Shown: piece by piece, positions 9,594 to 17,424 of the stretch | How the letters are laid out: every line of letters starts with the position of its first letter | How positions within the stretch are numbered: the first letter of the stretch is position 1 | NCBI GenBank assembly: GCA_031398385.1 | Contig: JANNNE010000211.1 | Coordinates: 53,128 to 117,127 of the forward strand | DNA from: Ideonella_A sp031398385 | GTDB taxonomy: Bacteria > Pseudomonadota > Gammaproteobacteria > Burkholderiales > Burkholderiaceae_C | Length of the DNA stretch: 64,000 bases | Direction: 5' to 3' | Made by a program: the position numbers and the translations under genes | The notes under the pieces: model-generated | What the model saw: only the letters and a program-made list of their open reading frames with translations | What the model was told of the DNA's origin: nothing | The model's database searches: none

Positions 9594-10961
9594 TCAATTC
9601 AGCGCCGGGATTCGAACCGCAGTGACCAGATAGCCGGCCACATCCTTGTCGACTTCCTTGCGCAGGGTCTTGCAGGTCAACGACGCCACTGAAAAACCAT
9701 TTTCGCGAACCACCCTCAGGACATACTCTCTCGAATGGCTGTACCTGCCGTGAATCTGCAGATTAAAGTCGGCCGCCTTGTTCACCAGAGCTTCAAGAGT
9801 AAAAATCACCACACCATGCCCACGCAGCGCAGAATGCGCCGCCCGTAGAAAACCGGAAAGGTCCCCGAAATAACAAAGCGTATCGGCACTGACCACCGCA
9901 TCGAAGCAGGCCGGCGACTTTTCCAGATACTCAGTCAACTCGGCCTGCGCGAGCTGATCGTACAAATTTCGCTTCTCGGCCTGCAGCAGCATGCCCTGCG
10001 ACAGATCGATACCGACAAGCCGACCGCAAAACGGCTTGACAAGGGGCGCACAAAGGCCGGTTCCACATCCTGCATCCAGTATCGACGGGCCATCCGGCAG
10101 CGCCGCCACGATCGAGGTCAAGGCCTCAGTGACCAACCCGGGAGCACGATACTCGAGCAGATCGAGCTTGTGGTCGAAGGACTCCGCGAACTTGTCGAAT
10201 TCATCACGAACATAGTCGTCGGATGCCCGTGCCGGCGCATTGCTGCCGAGAATGCCGGCGCGCAGGTGTTCGATTTTCGGGTTCCCGGGATCGAGGCTTT
10301 GCCATTTGTCCAGCGACGCCAGGGCCTGCTCGGTGTGGCCCGACTCGAACTGGCAGATGCTGATCAGCTGATGGGAAACCGCAATCTCCGGCGCCAGTTC
10401 GATGGCCTTGCTCAGGCTGGCGATGGCCTCCGGCAACCGCCCCGCAGCCTTCAGCATCCGCGAAAAATTGTGATGGATCTCGTGGCGATCGGGTTCCAGT
10501 CTGAGCCCTTCTCGAAAGGCCGCCTCGCTGGCCTCGAGCCGGTCGGCGTGCAAATAGGCCACGCCCAGGTTGTTGTAGTTGGAGGCAGACTCCGGATCGA
10601 GACGCTGGGCGCGCTGAAGCGGCACCAGGGCCTCTAGATACTGTTCGGTTTCGATCAGGATGTTGCCCAGATTGATCCAGGGACCTGCTGCCTCCGGAAC
10701 CAGTTGCGTGGTCCGGCGCAGATAGGGAATCGCCTCGGCACTGCGCCCTTGCTGGTGCCTGAGCAGACCGAAGAAGTGCAGCGCGTTGGGTTCGTCGGGC
10801 AGTTGTTCGAGAATCTGCAGAAAGATGTTCTCGGCCGCATCAAGCTGATCATCCTGCAGCAATTGCTGGGCACGTACCAGCGCCTGGGCAAGCGACATGT
10901 CGTGTTGCCCTGACAGGCTGGCGGGGGCGGCGGTGGCGGTCTCCGTCATGGTCGAATCCAT
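9594..10961 (-). CDS. TPR-repeat protein with C-terminal SAM-dependent methyltransferase domain
   Basis: 455 residues. About residues 20-235 are tandem tetratricopeptide repeats (for example AIPYLRRTTQLVPEAAGPWI, then LDPESASNYNNLGVAYLHAD). About 285-455 is a class I methyltransferase domain with SAM-binding ILDAGCGTG near 293-301, an acidic LVGIDLSQGML strand and DAVVSADTLCYFGDL. The substrate is unknown. It sits between the PP2C phosphatase (24 bases upstream) and vgrG (35 bases downstream) on the same strand, so it is probably co-expressed with the T6SS. It is not a core T6SS component; a role in modifying a T6SS protein or effector is inference only. Confidence 0.8.
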   Translation of the reverse strand: MDSTMTETATAAPASLSGQHDMSLAQALVRAQQLLQDDQLDAAENIFLQILEQLPDEPNALHFFGLLRHQQGRSAEAIPYLRRTTQLVPEAAGPWINLGNILIETEQYLEALVPLQRAQRLDPESASNYNNLGVAYLHADRLEASEAAFREGLRLEPDRHEIHHNFSRMLKAAGRLPEAIASLSKAIELAPEIAVSHQLISICQFESGHTEQALASLDKWQSLDPGNPKIEHLRAGILGSNAPARASDDYVRDEFDKFAESFDHKLDLLEYRAPGLVTEALTSIVAALPDGPSILDAGCGTGLCAPLVKPFCGRLVGIDLSQGMLLQAEKRNLYDQLAQAELTEYLEKSPACFDAVVSADTLCYFGDLSGFLRAAHSALRGHGVVIFTLEALVNKAADFNLQIHGRYSHSREYVLRVVRENGFSVASLTCKTLRKEVDKDVAGYLVTAVRIPALN

Positions 10962-10985
10962 ATCAGTTCCAGTGAGATTCGCAGC

Positions 10986-11834
10986 TCATTTGGCGGATCC
11001 CGGTGGCGGTTCGTCAGCAGCGGAACCGCTGACACCCTGGATCTTGCGAACCAGCCGTGAGGCCCAGCCGCCCTTTGAGGCGGCAACGCGCATCAGGACG
11101 ACCGAGATGTTGTCCTTGCCGCCCTTCTGGTTGGCCTGGGCGATCAGCTGGTCTGCCTTGGCAGGCAGATCGCCATTGCCGCGCAGCAGCGCTTCGATCT
11201 GCCCGTCGTCCAGCATGTCAGTGAGCCCGTCCGAACACATCAACAAGGTATCTCCGGGCAGCGTCTCGTGCTCGTGAACTTCGAGATCGATCTCGTCGTC
11301 GATGCCCAGCGCACGGGTCACGATGTTCTTGAACTTGGTGTTGAGCAAGGCATCGATCTGCAACGCGCCCTGGGCGATCTGTTCGTCGACCCAGCAATGG
11401 TCACGCGTCAGCTGTTCCACCCGTCCGTCGCGAAACCGATAGGCCCGCGAATCGCCGAGGTGACCGATGACAACGCGCCCTGCCATCAGCACCGCAAGCA
11501 CCAGCGTGGCGCCCATGCCCTCTTGGTCGGGGTCGCGCTTGGCCGAATTGATGATGGCGGTGTTGGCGCGCTGCGCGGCAAATCGCAGATCCTCCGCCAA
11601 TGCCGCTCCGCTGCCGCCGGGGTCGTTCAGATTGATGTGTGGCAGTGCCGACTCCAGCTCGGCGCGGATTTCGTCGACCGCCAACCGGCTCGCCACTTCG
11701 CCGGCCGCGTAGCCACCCATTCCGTCGGCCAGGATCGCGAACCCGAGCGATTCGTCCCCGTAGACAGCGTCTTCGTTGCCTGAGCGCACCATGCCCTTGT
11801 CGCTCGCACAGACGATCTGGTAGCGATCGACCAT
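10986..11834 (-). CDS. PP2C-type serine/threonine phosphatase (PppA/Stp-like) of the T6SS locus
   Basis: 282-residue metal-dependent phosphatase with all expected PP2C motifs: SGNEDA near the N-terminus, LADGMGGYAAGEVAS, GHLGDSRAYRFRDG, LLMCSDGLTD and GGKDNISVVLM. In T6SS loci such enzymes reverse phosphorylation of the FHA protein by a PpkA-type kinase. I chose the ATG at 11834 (MVDRYQI) because a GAGG site precedes it and homologous domains start here. The reading frame is open to 12011, but those extra residues look non-conserved. A 231-base spacer after tagH shows nothing further I can name. No kinase gene is visible in the window. Confidence 0.9.
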   Translation of the reverse strand: MVDRYQIVCASDKGMVRSGNEDAVYGDESLGFAILADGMGGYAAGEVASRLAVDEIRAELESALPHINLNDPGGSGAALAEDLRFAAQRANTAIINSAKRDPDQEGMGATLVLAVLMAGRVVIGHLGDSRAYRFRDGRVEQLTRDHCWVDEQIAQGALQIDALLNTKFKNIVTRALGIDDEIDLEVHEHETLPGDTLLMCSDGLTDMLDDGQIEALLRGNGDLPAKADQLIAQANQKGGKDNISVVLMRVAASKGGWASRLVRKIQGVSGSAADEPPPGSAK

Positions 11835-12065
11835 CAGCGGACCTCGCCCCAGGCTTGCGAGCCGACGGCACCCGGATGGCAGCCGGCTGTCCGGGAGGCG
11901 GATTCGACGAAGCGTCGAACTGCGAACATCAAGCCCGAATGGGTCACACCGTTCCTCCTCCGCGCCATTCAATGACACTAGTTTGGTGGCAGACGGGCCG
12001 ATCCGATGCAACCTGGAGCGGTTGAATCGTGGATTCGTGTCGATTTGTACCGCCGCTCGCCGCTT

Positions 12066-13967
12066 CTATCGCTTCTTTTTGAGTTTTCTACTCTGCTCGG
12101 AATATGCCTTCGAGAATTCCTGATTCAGCAACCGGTCGAAATGGTCCTCGGCTTCATGCTGCAACTCTGCGTACATGTCGAGGAAGCGTTCCCACAAGCG
12201 CGACTTGTGGAATGCCGGCAGCACATTCTTCAGCGCGCCGGTTTTCTTGATCCGCCCTTCGATCACCTCGGGTGAAAACATCTTCAGCGCCGCCAGCAGT
12301 GCTGCGCGGGTTCCGGCCATCACCGCCATCTCGTGGGCACAGATGTCCCAGATCGTATCTTCGACCGCCTTGCTCGGCGGCATAAACAGGCGGTTGCCGT
12401 GCTGTCGCAGGTCAACCAGATAGGCGATTGCGTCGCGCGGCGAATCGGCATGCTTGAGCGGGTTGTTCTCGCGCGACGCGATCATCGTGCGATCCTCGAT
12501 GTGCAGTTCGCTCTTCAGTTGCGCGCGCATGTCCAGCATGCGAAACAGGCCATCGGTGGACATCCGCAGCAGTTCGCCGACCAAGCGGATGGTCTCTTCC
12601 GGATTCGCGGTATCGAGTTCGCGCTCTTCGAGACCGAGCGCCTGCGCCAGCACCGTCATCAGGTGCGCAGTTTGAAGCGACTCGGCGCCAGGAACCGGCG
12701 CCTGTCCGGCGGGCATCGGCATCGCCGCCGCGGGCGGGGTATTTAAACCAGCGGCTGGCAAAGGCTCGGTCGGCGTCGCGGCGGGTGCATCCAGTCCGCT
12801 CAGGCGGTCCAGCTCGGCGGACGTGACCACGGCCGGCGCCGCCGCCGGTTCGGCTGGCACGGCAGCGACTGGCGCAGGCGCAGCGGTCGGCATCTGAACC
12901 GGTGGAACAGGTACGGCCGGGCGAGCACCCGCTGGCACCGCGGCCGGCATGTCGAAGAACGGTTCCGGTAGCGTGGAAACCGGCGCCGGCGGCGCTGCAG
13001 GTGGTGGCGCAGTCGGCGGCATTTCGAAGAAGGGCTCGGCCAGCGGCTTGGCACCCGCCGGCGCAGCGGGCGCGGACGACGGCGCGCCCAGGTCCTTCTC
13101 GAGTGCCTTGAAGATATCGTCGTCGAACCCGAATGGATCCGCTGCCGTCGGCGGCGGCGCTGGCGTGGGCACCGGCGCTTGTGGACGGGCAGACGTGTTC
13201 AGCGGCATATCCAGCGCGGAAGCTCGATAGAGATCCATGCCCCCGCTTACCCGTGAATCTGCCAACGGATCGTCTTCAAGCGTCGTGCCGATGCCCAGGA
13301 ACTGATCGAGCCGATTGTCGGGTGGCACGTTCGGCGGCGGTGGCGGTTTGCCCACACCCGCTGCAGATGGCGCCGAATCTTTCAGCAAGCCGGAAAAATT
13401 CGAGTTCTCGGGTGGGGCGTCGAAAAATTCATCCAGCGATCCGGCGGCGCCGCTCGGCGCAGCGGGAGCCGCGGCCTTCGGCGCATTGAACCAGTCGGGT
13501 GGCGGCGGCGCGGCCGGCGGCTGCGCCTTGGCGGCAAGGCCTTCGAACAGATCGAAGGGGTTGCCGGATGCCGGTGCCGGCGGTGACGGGTTGAACAATG
13601 ACCCGGCGCTCGCGGGCGCCGACACGGCGGCCGGCGTGGAAATATCGGCCCGCAGCAGATACTCACCGATCAGGATCTGGTCGCCGTTCTTGATGTCGAC
13701 GGCCTCCCCGGGGCTTACCACGGCATCGTTCACCATCACGCTGTTGACCTTCGAGACCACCTTGATCGAGAAGGCATCGCCACGCATGCGGATCTCGGCG
13801 TGCTCGCGCGAGATGTGGCGGTTGGGGTCGGGCAGGATCAGCTTGCATGGCGGGCTGCGTCCGATCCGGCCGCCCGACGCGTCGAACTGAGCATGAATGC
13901 TCTGCGGGGTATCGGGCGGGGGACAGCTCAGGGTTCGAATCGTCAGCAGCATCGGTTCACCAGACAT
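12066..13967 (-). CDS. tagH: TagH/Fha FHA-domain T6SS accessory protein
   Basis: 633 residues. N-terminal forkhead-associated domain (about 1-105) with GRSPPCKLILPD, HISREHAEI and GDQILIGEYLL, which binds phosphothreonine. A long Pro/Ala-rich disordered region follows (about 110-430). The C-terminal T6SS-FHA domain (about 445-633) ends in the basic EQSRKLKKKR. The family acts in post-translational activation of T6SS assembly together with a Thr kinase and PP2C phosphatase; the phosphatase is next downstream. It is the first gene of the minus-strand T6SS block, and its promoter should lie in the 123-base divergent gap before 14091. Confidence 0.9.
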   Translation of the reverse strand: MSGEPMLLTIRTLSCPPPDTPQSIHAQFDASGGRIGRSPPCKLILPDPNRHISREHAEIRMRGDAFSIKVVSKVNSVMVNDAVVSPGEAVDIKNGDQILIGEYLLRADISTPAAVSAPASAGSLFNPSPPAPASGNPFDLFEGLAAKAQPPAAPPPPDWFNAPKAAAPAAPSGAAGSLDEFFDAPPENSNFSGLLKDSAPSAAGVGKPPPPPNVPPDNRLDQFLGIGTTLEDDPLADSRVSGGMDLYRASALDMPLNTSARPQAPVPTPAPPPTAADPFGFDDDIFKALEKDLGAPSSAPAAPAGAKPLAEPFFEMPPTAPPPAAPPAPVSTLPEPFFDMPAAVPAGARPAVPVPPVQMPTAAPAPVAAVPAEPAAAPAVVTSAELDRLSGLDAPAATPTEPLPAAGLNTPPAAAMPMPAGQAPVPGAESLQTAHLMTVLAQALGLEERELDTANPEETIRLVGELLRMSTDGLFRMLDMRAQLKSELHIEDRTMIASRENNPLKHADSPRDAIAYLVDLRQHGNRLFMPPSKAVEDTIWDICAHEMAVMAGTRAALLAALKMFSPEVIEGRIKKTGALKNVLPAFHKSRLWERFLDMYAELQHEAEDHFDRLLNQEFSKAYSEQSRKLKKKR

Positions 13968-14090
13968 CTTTGAAAATCATTATCGGCCCTGATTCGCGCC
14001 CTGTCAGCCCCAACCCGGCGACGCCTCGCTGGAGCCGCCTAGAATTGAAGGTTTACCCTGTACGGCCATTGCAGCCACTGGATCAAAGCC

Positions 14091-14471
14091 ATGTACCGCT
14101 GTTTCGCCCTCGCCGTTGCCCTGTCGACGCTGCACGCCGCCGCGCCGGCGCAGGTGCAGCGGCAATTTCCGGCCGACGCCCTGCGCGGCGACATCGAATT
14201 TCTGCAGCCGCCGGAAATCCGCTTGAACCGTGACAACGCGCGCCTGGCGCCGGGGGCGCGGATTCGCGCCCAGGACAACATGCAGCAGATGTCGGGCGCC
14301 TTGATCGGCTCGAAGTGGGTGGTCCACTACACCGTCGACACCTATGGTCTGGTGCGCGACGTGTGGATCCTGCGGCCTGACGAGGTCAGCAAGCGCCCAT
14401 GGCCCCGCACACCCGTCGAAGCCAGGAGCTGGTTGTTCGACCCGGTCGCACAGACCTGGAGCAAGCCATGA
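14091..14471 (+). CDS. Small conserved exported protein upstream of miaB
   Basis: 126 residues with a short signal peptide (about 1-20, cleavage near AAPAQ) and a predicted periplasmic body. I recognise it as a type of hypothetical protein often found just upstream of miaB in betaproteobacteria, with the pattern QRQFPADALRGDI, LAPGARIRAQDNMQQMSGAL and a C-terminal WLFDPVAQTW. Function is unknown. Its stop overlaps the miaB start (ATGA at 14468-14471), so the two are translationally coupled. Confidence 0.75.
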   Translation: MYRCFALAVALSTLHAAAPAQVQRQFPADALRGDIEFLQPPEIRLNRDNARLAPGARIRAQDNMQQMSGALIGSKWVVHYTVDTYGLVRDVWILRPDEVSKRPWPRTPVEARSWLFDPVAQTWSKP

Positions 14472-15874
14472 GCGATCAATCCGAAGTGAAGCTCGACCGG
14501 CCATCACCGCGAGCCGGCGCGCCGAAAGTCTTCATCAAGACCTTCGGGTGCCAGATGAATGAATACGACTCCGACAAGATGGTCGATGTCTTGCGTGCCG
14601 CCGACGGCTACGAAACCACCACCGATGTCGAGCAGGCCGATCTGATCCTGTTCAATACCTGCTCGGTGCGCGAAAAGGCGCAGGAGAAGGTGTTCAGCGA
14701 CCTCGGGCGCGTCAAGCATCTGAAGGCAAAAGGCGTGTTGATCGGCGTTGGTGGCTGCGTGGCGAGCCAGGAAGGCGCGGCCATTGTGGCCCGCGCGCCG
14801 TATGTCGACCTGGTGTTCGGCCCGCAGACGCTGCACCGGCTGCCGCAGATGATCCGGCAGCGCCAGCTGGAACAGCGCCCGCAGGTCGACATCAGTTTTC
14901 CGGAGATCGAGAAGTTCGACCACCTGCCGCCGGCCCGTGTGCAAGGCGCCAGCGCCTTCGTCTCGATCATGGAAGGCTGTTCCAAATATTGCAGCTATTG
15001 CGTGGTGCCGTATACGCGCGGCGAAGAGGTGTCACGGCCGTTCGGCGATGTCTTGACCGAGGTGGCCGGGCTCGCCGACCAAGGCGTCAAGGAAGTCACT
15101 CTGCTGGGCCAGAACGTCAACGGCTACCGCGGCGCGATGGGCGACAGCGGTGATTGGGCCGACTTTGCATTGCTGCTCGAATATGTCCACGAGATCCCCG
15201 GCGTCGAGCGCATCCGTTACACCACCAGTCATCCGAACGAATTCGGGCAACGCCTGATCGATGCCTATGCGCGGCTTCCCAAGCTCGTCAATCACGTGCA
15301 CCTGCCGGTACAACACGGCAGTGATCGCATCCTGATGGCGATGAAGCGTGGCTATACCGCGATGGAATACAAGAGCACGATCCGCAAGCTGCGGCAGGTG
15401 CGGCCGGGCATCAGCCTGTCCAGCGACTTCATCGTCGGATTTCCGGGTGAAACCGACGACGATTTCACGAAGATGATGAAAATGATCGACGAGCTCGGAT
15501 TCGACAACAGCTTCAGCTTCGTCTTCAGCGCCCGCCCGGGGACACCCGCCGCCGCCCTGGCAGACGACACACCTCAGTCGGTCAAGCTGAAGCGGCTGCA
15601 GACCTTGCAGGCCGTGATCGAGGCGAATGCCCAGCGGATCAGCCGTTCGATGGTCGGATCGACGCAGCGTATTCTGGTCGAAGGGCCGTCGCGCAAGCTC
15701 AATGGCGATGTCGCCGACCTGATGGGGCGCACCGAGTGCAACCGGATCGTCAATTTCCCGGCCGGGCCGCTGGCCGTGCGGCTGACGGGGCAGCTGATCG
15801 ATGTGCGCATCACCGAGACACGACCACATTCGATCCGCGGCGAATTCGTTGTCGAGGAAGATCGGGCGGTGTGA
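14468..15874 (+). CDS. miaB: MiaB, tRNA-2-methylthio-N6-isopentenyladenosine synthase
   Basis: Radical-SAM methylthiotransferase that converts i6A37 to ms2i6A37 in tRNAs reading UNN codons. 468 residues from the ATG at 14468: N-terminal UPF0004 domain starting KVFIKTFGCQMNEYDSD with cluster cysteines, radical-SAM CxxxCxxC in EGCSKYCSYCVVPYTRG (about 168-184), and a C-terminal TRAM domain. A longer reading from 14399 is open, but the start at 14468 gives the family-typical N-terminus and overlaps the upstream stop. Length is normal (E. coli 474). Confidence 0.96.
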   Translation: MSDQSEVKLDRPSPRAGAPKVFIKTFGCQMNEYDSDKMVDVLRAADGYETTTDVEQADLILFNTCSVREKAQEKVFSDLGRVKHLKAKGVLIGVGGCVASQEGAAIVARAPYVDLVFGPQTLHRLPQMIRQRQLEQRPQVDISFPEIEKFDHLPPARVQGASAFVSIMEGCSKYCSYCVVPYTRGEEVSRPFGDVLTEVAGLADQGVKEVTLLGQNVNGYRGAMGDSGDWADFALLLEYVHEIPGVERIRYTTSHPNEFGQRLIDAYARLPKLVNHVHLPVQHGSDRILMAMKRGYTAMEYKSTIRKLRQVRPGISLSSDFIVGFPGETDDDFTKMMKMIDELGFDNSFSFVFSARPGTPAAALADDTPQSVKLKRLQTLQAVIEANAQRISRSMVGSTQRILVEGPSRKLNGDVADLMGRTECNRIVNFPAGPLAVRLTGQLIDVRITETRPHSIRGEFVVEEDRAV

Positions 15875-15928
15875 CCTTCTGGCCGATGGCCGGCTGTTGA
15901 TCCGCTCTGTCCACCTGCCGCGACCAAG

Positions 15929-17017
15929 ATGCTGACCGCGCTGAAATCGATTCTGCTGGCGCCGTGGTGGCTGATCGAGCTGTTCACGTCGGCCAAGTCG
16001 TTTCGTGACAACCCGCTGCTCGGCTCGCGCCGGCTGAATCGGCTCGGCCTGCATCGCTGGCGCCTGCGGGCTGCTCATCATCTGACCGGGCGGCGGCGTG
16101 CGAGGCTGGCGCACCTGATTACAGCCCCGGACCAGGCGGCATTTGAACGCGACGGTTTTGTCGTCGTGCAAGACCTGCTGCCGGCCGCGGTCTTCGAGAC
16201 CTTGCGGACCCGGTTGTTGTCGCACCGGGCAAGCGCACGTGAAATGCTGCAGGGCGACACCATCACCCGGCGCATCGCGGTCGATGGCGCAATGATGCGC
16301 GATCTGCCCGAGTTGCGCGCGCTGATCGACGAGCCGCGCTGGGCCGGCCTGACCCGCTACGTTGCCGGCTACGGTCAGGCACCCTGGCTGTATGTGCAGA
16401 CGATTCTGAACCGGGTGACTGACGCTGATCCCGATCCACAAACCACGCTGCACGCGGATACCTTCCATCCGACGATGAAGGCCTGGTTTTTTCTGACCGA
16501 TGTCGCCGACGACGAAGGCGCTTTTTGTTATGTGCCCGGCTCGCACCGGCTCAGCGCGGCCCGACTGAACTGGGAAGTTGAACGCAGCCTGACCGCCCGC
16601 GATCATGCCGACCGGCTCAGTTCGCGCGGTTCGTTCCGGGTCGACGAAGCCGAGTTGGCCGGTCTCGGACTGCCGGCACCGACCCGCTTCGCCGTGCCGG
16701 CAAATACGCTGGTGGTCGCCGACACCTTCGGTTTTCATGCCCGCGGACCCAGCGTGCGACCGTCGATGCGGATCGAGTTGTGGGGGTATGACCGGCGCAA
16801 CCCGTTTTTCCCTGCGACGACCGATGGCCTGTTGGCGGTGTCCGGTCAGATCGACCAACGGGCGCCTCTTTACTGGCGCCTGCTCGATCAACTCGAACGA
16901 TGGCGGCTGAAGCGCAACCCGTGGCGAGACAGCGGCGTCAAGACGCCCGGTGCGCCTGCGGTGGCGGCCGGGCCGGCACCGAAATCAGCGGATGTGGCTG
17001 CGGCCGGCACGGTTTGA
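15929..17017 (+). CDS. Phytanoyl-CoA dioxygenase (PhyH) family protein
   Basis: 362 residues; non-haem Fe(II)/2-oxoglutarate oxygenase. The facial triad is visible as the HxD of LHADTFHP (about residues 174-181) and a distal His in FGFHARGPS with a following Arg for 2-oxoglutarate (RPSMRIELWGY). CYVPGSHRLS is also typical of the family. The first 60 residues are basic and partly hydrophobic (LLAPWWLIELF), and the last 30 are Ala/Pro-rich. Substrate cannot be told from sequence. It stands alone between miaB (54 bases upstream) and the convergent small membrane gene. Confidence 0.82.
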   Translation: MLTALKSILLAPWWLIELFTSAKSFRDNPLLGSRRLNRLGLHRWRLRAAHHLTGRRRARLAHLITAPDQAAFERDGFVVVQDLLPAAVFETLRTRLLSHRASAREMLQGDTITRRIAVDGAMMRDLPELRALIDEPRWAGLTRYVAGYGQAPWLYVQTILNRVTDADPDPQTTLHADTFHPTMKAWFFLTDVADDEGAFCYVPGSHRLSAARLNWEVERSLTARDHADRLSSRGSFRVDEAELAGLGLPAPTRFAVPANTLVVADTFGFHARGPSVRPSMRIELWGYDRRNPFFPATTDGLLAVSGQIDQRAPLYWRLLDQLERWRLKRNPWRDSGVKTPGAPAVAAGPAPKSADVAAAGTV

Positions 17018-17034
17018 ACGGTCGCGCTGCGCCG

Positions 17035-17385
17035 TCAGGCCCGGCGCGTCAGCACACTGGCGAACCAAACCCCCAGCGCGGCAGCCACCACCATGGCGGT
17101 GTAGGTCAGCATCGCGCCATCACGTCCGGTGACGATCAGGCCACCGATCGCCACCGCGACGGTGGGCAAAAGCGCCCAGCGCAACAGGCGGCGCCAGGCC
17201 ACCGCGCGTAAGCTGGCCGAAAACGCCAGCTTGGCACCCACCGCGGTAAACAGCGCAACGACGACGGCGGGCGCCAGAAAATTGACGATATGCCAGATGG
17301 CATCGAGTGGGCTCACGTCAGTCGAGGCAGGCGCGGGGTGATGGGCATCGAAAAGGGCTGTGGCGCAGCGGCAGAATTGATCCAT
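17035..17385 (-). CDS. Small conserved membrane protein divergent from hemA
   Basis: 116 residues with about three to four hydrophobic segments (AIWHIVNFLAPAVVVALF, RLLRWALLPTVAVAIGGLIV, AMLTYTAMVVAAALGVWFAS). No enzymatic motif. Small membrane proteins of this kind are often found divergent from hemA in betaproteobacteria; function unknown. The start at 17385 is 39 bases from the hemA start on the other strand, so both genes must share one very short control region containing the AT-rich stretch 17409-17420. Confidence 0.65.
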   Translation of the reverse strand: MDQFCRCATALFDAHHPAPASTDVSPLDAIWHIVNFLAPAVVVALFTAVGAKLAFSASLRAVAWRRLLRWALLPTVAVAIGGLIVTGRDGAMLTYTAMVVAAALGVWFASVLTRRA

Positions 17386-17408
17386 GCCAAAGGGCCAGCG
17401 CGCCGTGC

Positions 17409-17420
17409 AAATTTATAATA
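17409..17420. promoter_or_regulatory. AT-rich promoter island between hemA and the divergent membrane gene
   Basis: TATAAT at 17414-17419 ends only five bases before the hemA ATG at 17425. If used on the plus strand it would start transcription at about the A of the ATG, giving a leaderless hemA mRNA. No convincing -35 hexamer is present at the right distance. The same stretch read on the minus strand (TTATTATAAAT) is well placed, about 20-30 bases ahead of the divergent start at 17385. Confidence 0.4.
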
Positions 17421-17424
17421 AGCG

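Noticed and set aside
12949..13666. Possible Pro/Ala/Gly-rich repeat protein on the plus strand
   Set aside because: It is the reverse reading of the low-complexity linker of tagH.
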